NCBI GenBank assembly: GCA_002170485.2
Contig: NHDZ02000158.1
Span: 1-64,000 of the forward strand
Reading direction: 5' to 3'
Origin: MED660 sp002691025
GTDB lineage: Bacteria > Myxococcota_A > UBA9160 > UBA4427
Length of the DNA: 64,000 nucleotides
Shown piece after piece: positions 61,708-64,000 of this stretch. Every line of letters starts with the position of its first letter. Position 1 is the stretch's first letter. The position numbers and the translations under genes are program-made. The notes under the pieces are model-generated. The model was not told the origin of the DNA, made no database searches, and saw only the letters and a list, made by a program, of their open reading frames with translations.

Positions 61708-62553
61708 CTAGGAATGGGCGCGAACGAGTTCTTCGACTCGATCCACCACCATGGTCCCGGCGCGCTCATTGAGGTGAATCATATCCGTGAGCAGGCGCAT
61801 CTGGTGGCGCGAAGAGACCCGGTCCCAATTCCAACCCAGAAGGTAGTGATAGAACACCGCCTTCATGAAAAGTCGACTGGAAGCTTTTGCCGAATAGATT
61901 GGAGCACTCTCGGATGGGTCCGCGAGCAAGCGCTCCCTGAAGAGACGACCCATGGGAAGGCAGTGCAAACCTCGACGGGCAGCCTGCTCGTCGATGAAAT
62001 CACTGACTTCCTCCTGAACCTGATCCACCGGCGCACCGCCCCGCTCTCCCAATGGCGGCGGAGTCAGCACCGCAACCTTCACGCCGGGAATCTTCTCCAA
62101 TCGATCCAGGAGACGCGCATAGTTGTCCCGAAAGAAGTCCAGGTCGGGAGTCTGGGGAAGTTTCATGCGGCGAACATACTGGGCCGCCTCAGCCTGATCC
62201 TCGCACGCCCGAGCGTCATTGGTTCCCACCCATACGATCACCCAGGCCGGCTCCGCGACAACCAGATCATCGACCCGTTGAAGCAGGTTCCAGGCCAACT
62301 CTCCGTTGACTCCCGCATTCATGACGGTGTAACCCGACGGCTCCAGCCGTCGAGCCAGCCCTTCGACATAGTCAAAACCCGCATTACCGCGGGTCAGGCT
62401 GTCCCCCAGGCAGATCACGACTCGGCGACGATCCGCCGCCAGTGAAGAGCGAAACCCTTTGAGCTTCGCCATATGAGCCCCTGAGTAGAGAGGCTTGAAT
62501 CGCCTCACTCCCCAGGCCAGAAGAATTCCGAAGAAAAAGAGAAGCCACAACAT
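61708..62553 (-). CDS. SGNH/GDSL-family hydrolase, membrane-anchored
   Basis: A 281-residue esterase-fold protein. An N-terminal transmembrane segment (residues 2-16) anchors it to the inner membrane. The SGNH blocks are VVICLGDSLTRGNAG (Ser), MNAGVNGE (Gly/Asn region), VIVWVGTNDA (Asn) and DMIHLNERAG (Asp-x-x-His). Such proteins deacylate lipids, peptidoglycan or polysaccharide O-acyl groups. The region after the Asn block is longer than in minimal SGNH domains. It is divergent from the ECF sigma gene and not obviously linked to the acyl-CoA dehydrogenases. Confidence 0.88.
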   Translation of the reverse strand: MLWLLFFFGILLAWGVRRFKPLYSGAHMAKLKGFRSSLAADRRRVVICLGDSLTRGNAGFDYVEGLARRLEPSGYTVMNAGVNGELAWNLLQRVDDLVVAEPAWVIVWVGTNDARACEDQAEAAQYVRRMKLPQTPDLDFFRDNYARLLDRLEKIPGVKVAVLTPPPLGERGGAPVDQVQEEVSDFIDEQAARRGLHCLPMGRLFRERLLADPSESAPIYSAKASSRLFMKAVFYHYLLGWNWDRVSSRHQMRLLTDMIHLNERAGTMVVDRVEELVRAHS

Positions 62554-62750
62554 TCTGGAGGAATAGTACTCCGAGAACCCGGCTTTGCGCCCCCATGGGT
62601 ATGGGCCTGATCTCCGACACAGAGCCCCAAGAGCAAAAAAGCGGCGCCCCCAGGACCTTTCTGCATCGGTTCGGTTTGCCTCTACGAAGCCTCGGCGTCT
62701 GTCGCGTAAACCGGTTTCGAGGCCTGGGTGTCAAAAGATGTACGGAGCCC

Positions 62751-63374
62751 ATGAAATCAACCATGTCCCAGACAAGCACCCCGACCCGCTTCAGCCAAGT
62801 CACCTGTCTTCGCGACGAGACCGATCAAAGCGAAGAGGCCTTTCGCGCCTTCGTGGATCGATCCTCAGCCCGCGCCATGAGAGTCGCCTGGCGAATGCTT
62901 GGGGAAGACCCGGGCGCAGCCGAGGATGTGGTGCAGGATGCCTTCGTGGCGGCCTGGAAGGCGCTTCCGGAGTTTCGAGGAGAGGCCTCCTTGGACACCT
63001 GGTTCTTCCGGATCCTGGTCCGGCGCGCCCAAAACCACAGACGTTGGAAGAATATTCGAACCCTCTGGTCTGCTCCCCCCGACATCGACCCCGCCGATCC
63101 CAAGCCGGAGCCCAGCACCGATCCCCTGCTTCGGGGCCGGATCCAAAAAGCCCTCAAAGGGCTTTCCCGCAGACAACGAGAATCCTTCCTGCTCGTGCAT
63201 ATGGACGGTTTTTCCGTAAGGGAGACCGCGGCCATCCTGAGCCTTCGCCCCGGAACCATCAAAAGCCACGTGCACCGGGCGCGTCTTCACCTTCGCACCG
63301 AACTCAGCGATCTCACAAAGAATCCTCACCACTTGCAAACCGGGAGATCAGGAGACACCGATGATTCAGAATAG
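62751..63374 (+). CDS. ECF-family RNA polymerase sigma factor
   Basis: A 207-residue sigma-70-type extracytoplasmic function factor. I start at ATG 62751; a longer in-frame start at 62595 overlaps a probable promoter region. Sigma2 contains ARAMRVAWRMLGEDPGAAEDVVQDAFVAAWKAL (core binding and -10 recognition) and sigma4 contains LKGLSRRQRESFLLVHMDGFSVRETAAILSLRPGTIKSHVHRA (-35 helix-turn-helix). It overlaps the downstream membrane-protein gene by 14 bases, so that protein is likely its anti-sigma or sensor. The system responds to an unknown envelope or metal signal. Confidence 0.93.
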   Translation: MKSTMSQTSTPTRFSQVTCLRDETDQSEEAFRAFVDRSSARAMRVAWRMLGEDPGAAEDVVQDAFVAAWKALPEFRGEASLDTWFFRILVRRAQNHRRWKNIRTLWSAPPDIDPADPKPEPSTDPLLRGRIQKALKGLSRRQRESFLLVHMDGFSVRETAAILSLRPGTIKSHVHRARLHLRTELSDLTKNPHHLQTGRSGDTDDSE

Positions 63375-63771
63375 GCCGGATCTCAAGAGCGAATTCCCTG
63401 AGGACGACTCTCGAGTCATTGAATTGATCCAGAGCCAACTCGCACCCTCCCCTCGACCTTCTTCGCAGTTGGAGCGTCGACTCCGGGAAATCCCGATCCG
63501 ATACCCCCGGCCCCCGATCAAACGGACTCTCTTCCTCAGAGCGAATATGGCGGCGGTCGGGACCGCCATCGGACTTCTTGTCCTCGCCCTGCTCTCAAGC
63601 CCGCAACCCCACTCCCTTGCCCTATCGGACCCGGATCCCTTTGAGCAGATCAGCGGCCAGTGGAGCTACGAACTCTTCGCTCCGCCGGAATTCGAGCCCA
63701 TCGACCCCGTCTACCAGAACGAACTCCCTCTTCCCCCTGGCTACAACACACTTGAATACTGGGTGTATTGA
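63361..63771 (+). CDS. Single-pass membrane protein, putative anti-sigma factor
   Basis: A 136-residue protein. The ATG follows GGAG within the sigma gene, so translation is coupled. A cytoplasmic N-terminal part (about 1-60) with ERRLREIPIRYPRPPIKR is followed by one membrane segment (about 62-81: ANMAAVGTAIGLLVLALLSS). A periplasmic tail is rich in Pro, Tyr and acidic residues and ends in LEYWVY. No zinc-binding HxxxCxxC is seen, so it is not a ZAS-type anti-sigma, but its position and topology fit a regulatory partner. Function is inferred from context. Confidence 0.65.
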   Translation: MIQNRPDLKSEFPEDDSRVIELIQSQLAPSPRPSSQLERRLREIPIRYPRPPIKRTLFLRANMAAVGTAIGLLVLALLSSPQPHSLALSDPDPFEQISGQWSYELFAPPEFEPIDPVYQNELPLPPGYNTLEYWVY

Positions 63772-63870
63772 ATACAACACCTGCAAAACGCCCTTGCACC
63801 CGAACGACGAACGAGCACAGGCCCTCTCACCGAAGGCCACCTCATGATCCATGAAAAGGAGTGTTACGAA

Positions 63871-64000
63871 ATGAACTCAACACGCATGAAGACTTCGCGC
63901 ACCCTCGCACCCTTGATCCTCATCCTGTTCGTATCGAGCCTGCTCGTGGTGACCGAAGCATGGTCGAAACCGCGCCGGCACGACCGCAAGGCACCGGATG
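63871..64000 (+). CDS. Secreted protein, N-terminal fragment (cut by the right edge)
   Basis: ATG 63871 follows AGGAG. The visible 43 residues contain a signal peptide (hydrophobic APLILILFVSSLLVV, cleavage near TEAWSK) followed by a basic stretch RRHDRK. As the third gene after an ECF sigma factor and a membrane protein, it may be a CpxP/Spy-like or metal-sensing periplasmic protein, but too little is present to name it. The gap 63772-63870 holds no gene. Confidence 0.6.
   Translation, partial: MNSTRMKTSRTLAPLILILFVSSLLVVTEAWSKPRRHDRKAPD

Noticed and set aside
1..64000. Insertion sequences, prophage or integrative element
   Set aside because: No transposase, integrase, phage structural gene, terminal inverted repeat or tRNA attachment site was seen.

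Overview
The window looks like chromosomal DNA from a GC-rich, Gram-negative, heterotrophic bacterium. Evidence for an outer membrane is a TonB-dependent receptor, a probable beta-barrel protein, three lipoproteins and two proteins with exosortase/rhombosortase-type C-terminal sorting signals. The mix of six acyl-CoA dehydrogenases, a CaiB-type CoA transferase, an LLM (F420/flavin) oxidoreductase, TetR regulators and PEP-CTERM-like proteins resembles uncultured deltaproteobacterial, Myxococcota or Binatota-like genomes. That placement is inference only. Scattered N bases show a draft or consensus sequence, and they affect several genes. I saw no rRNA, tRNA, CRISPR array, transposase or phage gene.

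Region 1 (1-18.8 kb) is the most distinctive. It holds three spermidine-dehydrogenase-like (SpdH-like) flavoproteins with twin-arginine signals, and a fourth lies at 26.3-28.3 kb. A histone-deacetylase/acetylpolyamine-amidohydrolase-like gene, cut by the left edge, sits directly downstream of the first copy. Around them are two paralogous TetR regulators, an alpha/beta hydrolase lacking its usual histidine, an aldehyde dehydrogenase, an AMP-forming acyl-CoA ligase, two polytopic membrane proteins, a CoA transferase, a probable outer-membrane protein and a TonB receptor. A perfect 18-bp palindrome lies between the first SpdH-like gene and its TetR gene. It recurs almost exactly 13.7 kb away in front of the TonB receptor. 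This suggests one regulon linking outer-membrane uptake to periplasmic oxidation of an amine-like substrate.

Region 2 (18.9-29 kb) encodes an alkaline-phosphatase-fold (sulfatase-like) protein, a TPR lipoprotein, a PEP-CTERM-like protein, a helical-repeat lipoprotein, a PDZ protein, the fourth SpdH-like enzyme and a secreted cupin. Region 3 (29-35.6 kb) carries housekeeping and accessory genes: an SDR-type protein, a 54-residue small ORF, a SnoaL-like protein, a DUF4920-like periplasmic protein, a large MscS-type channel, a family 2 glycosyltransferase and a VOC protein.

Region 4 (35.6-44.9 kb) is acyl-CoA and xenobiotic metabolism. A TetR gene heads a TauD-type dioxygenase, a nitroreductase, a GST and an LLM oxidoreductase, flanked by four acyl-CoA dehydrogenases. 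Region 5 (44.9-52.5 kb) is a formate dehydrogenase locus: a fused NuoE/NuoF-type diaphorase, MobA with an extra C-terminal module and a molybdopterin catalytic subunit, divergent from a selenophosphate synthase fused to an NAD(P)H-dehydrogenase-like domain. Region 6 (52.5-64 kb) has two uncharacterised proteins, a translationally coupled lipoprotein/CTERM pair, a methyltransferase, a threonine aldolase, a second pair of acyl-CoA dehydrogenases, an SGNH hydrolase, and an ECF sigma factor operon that runs off the right edge.
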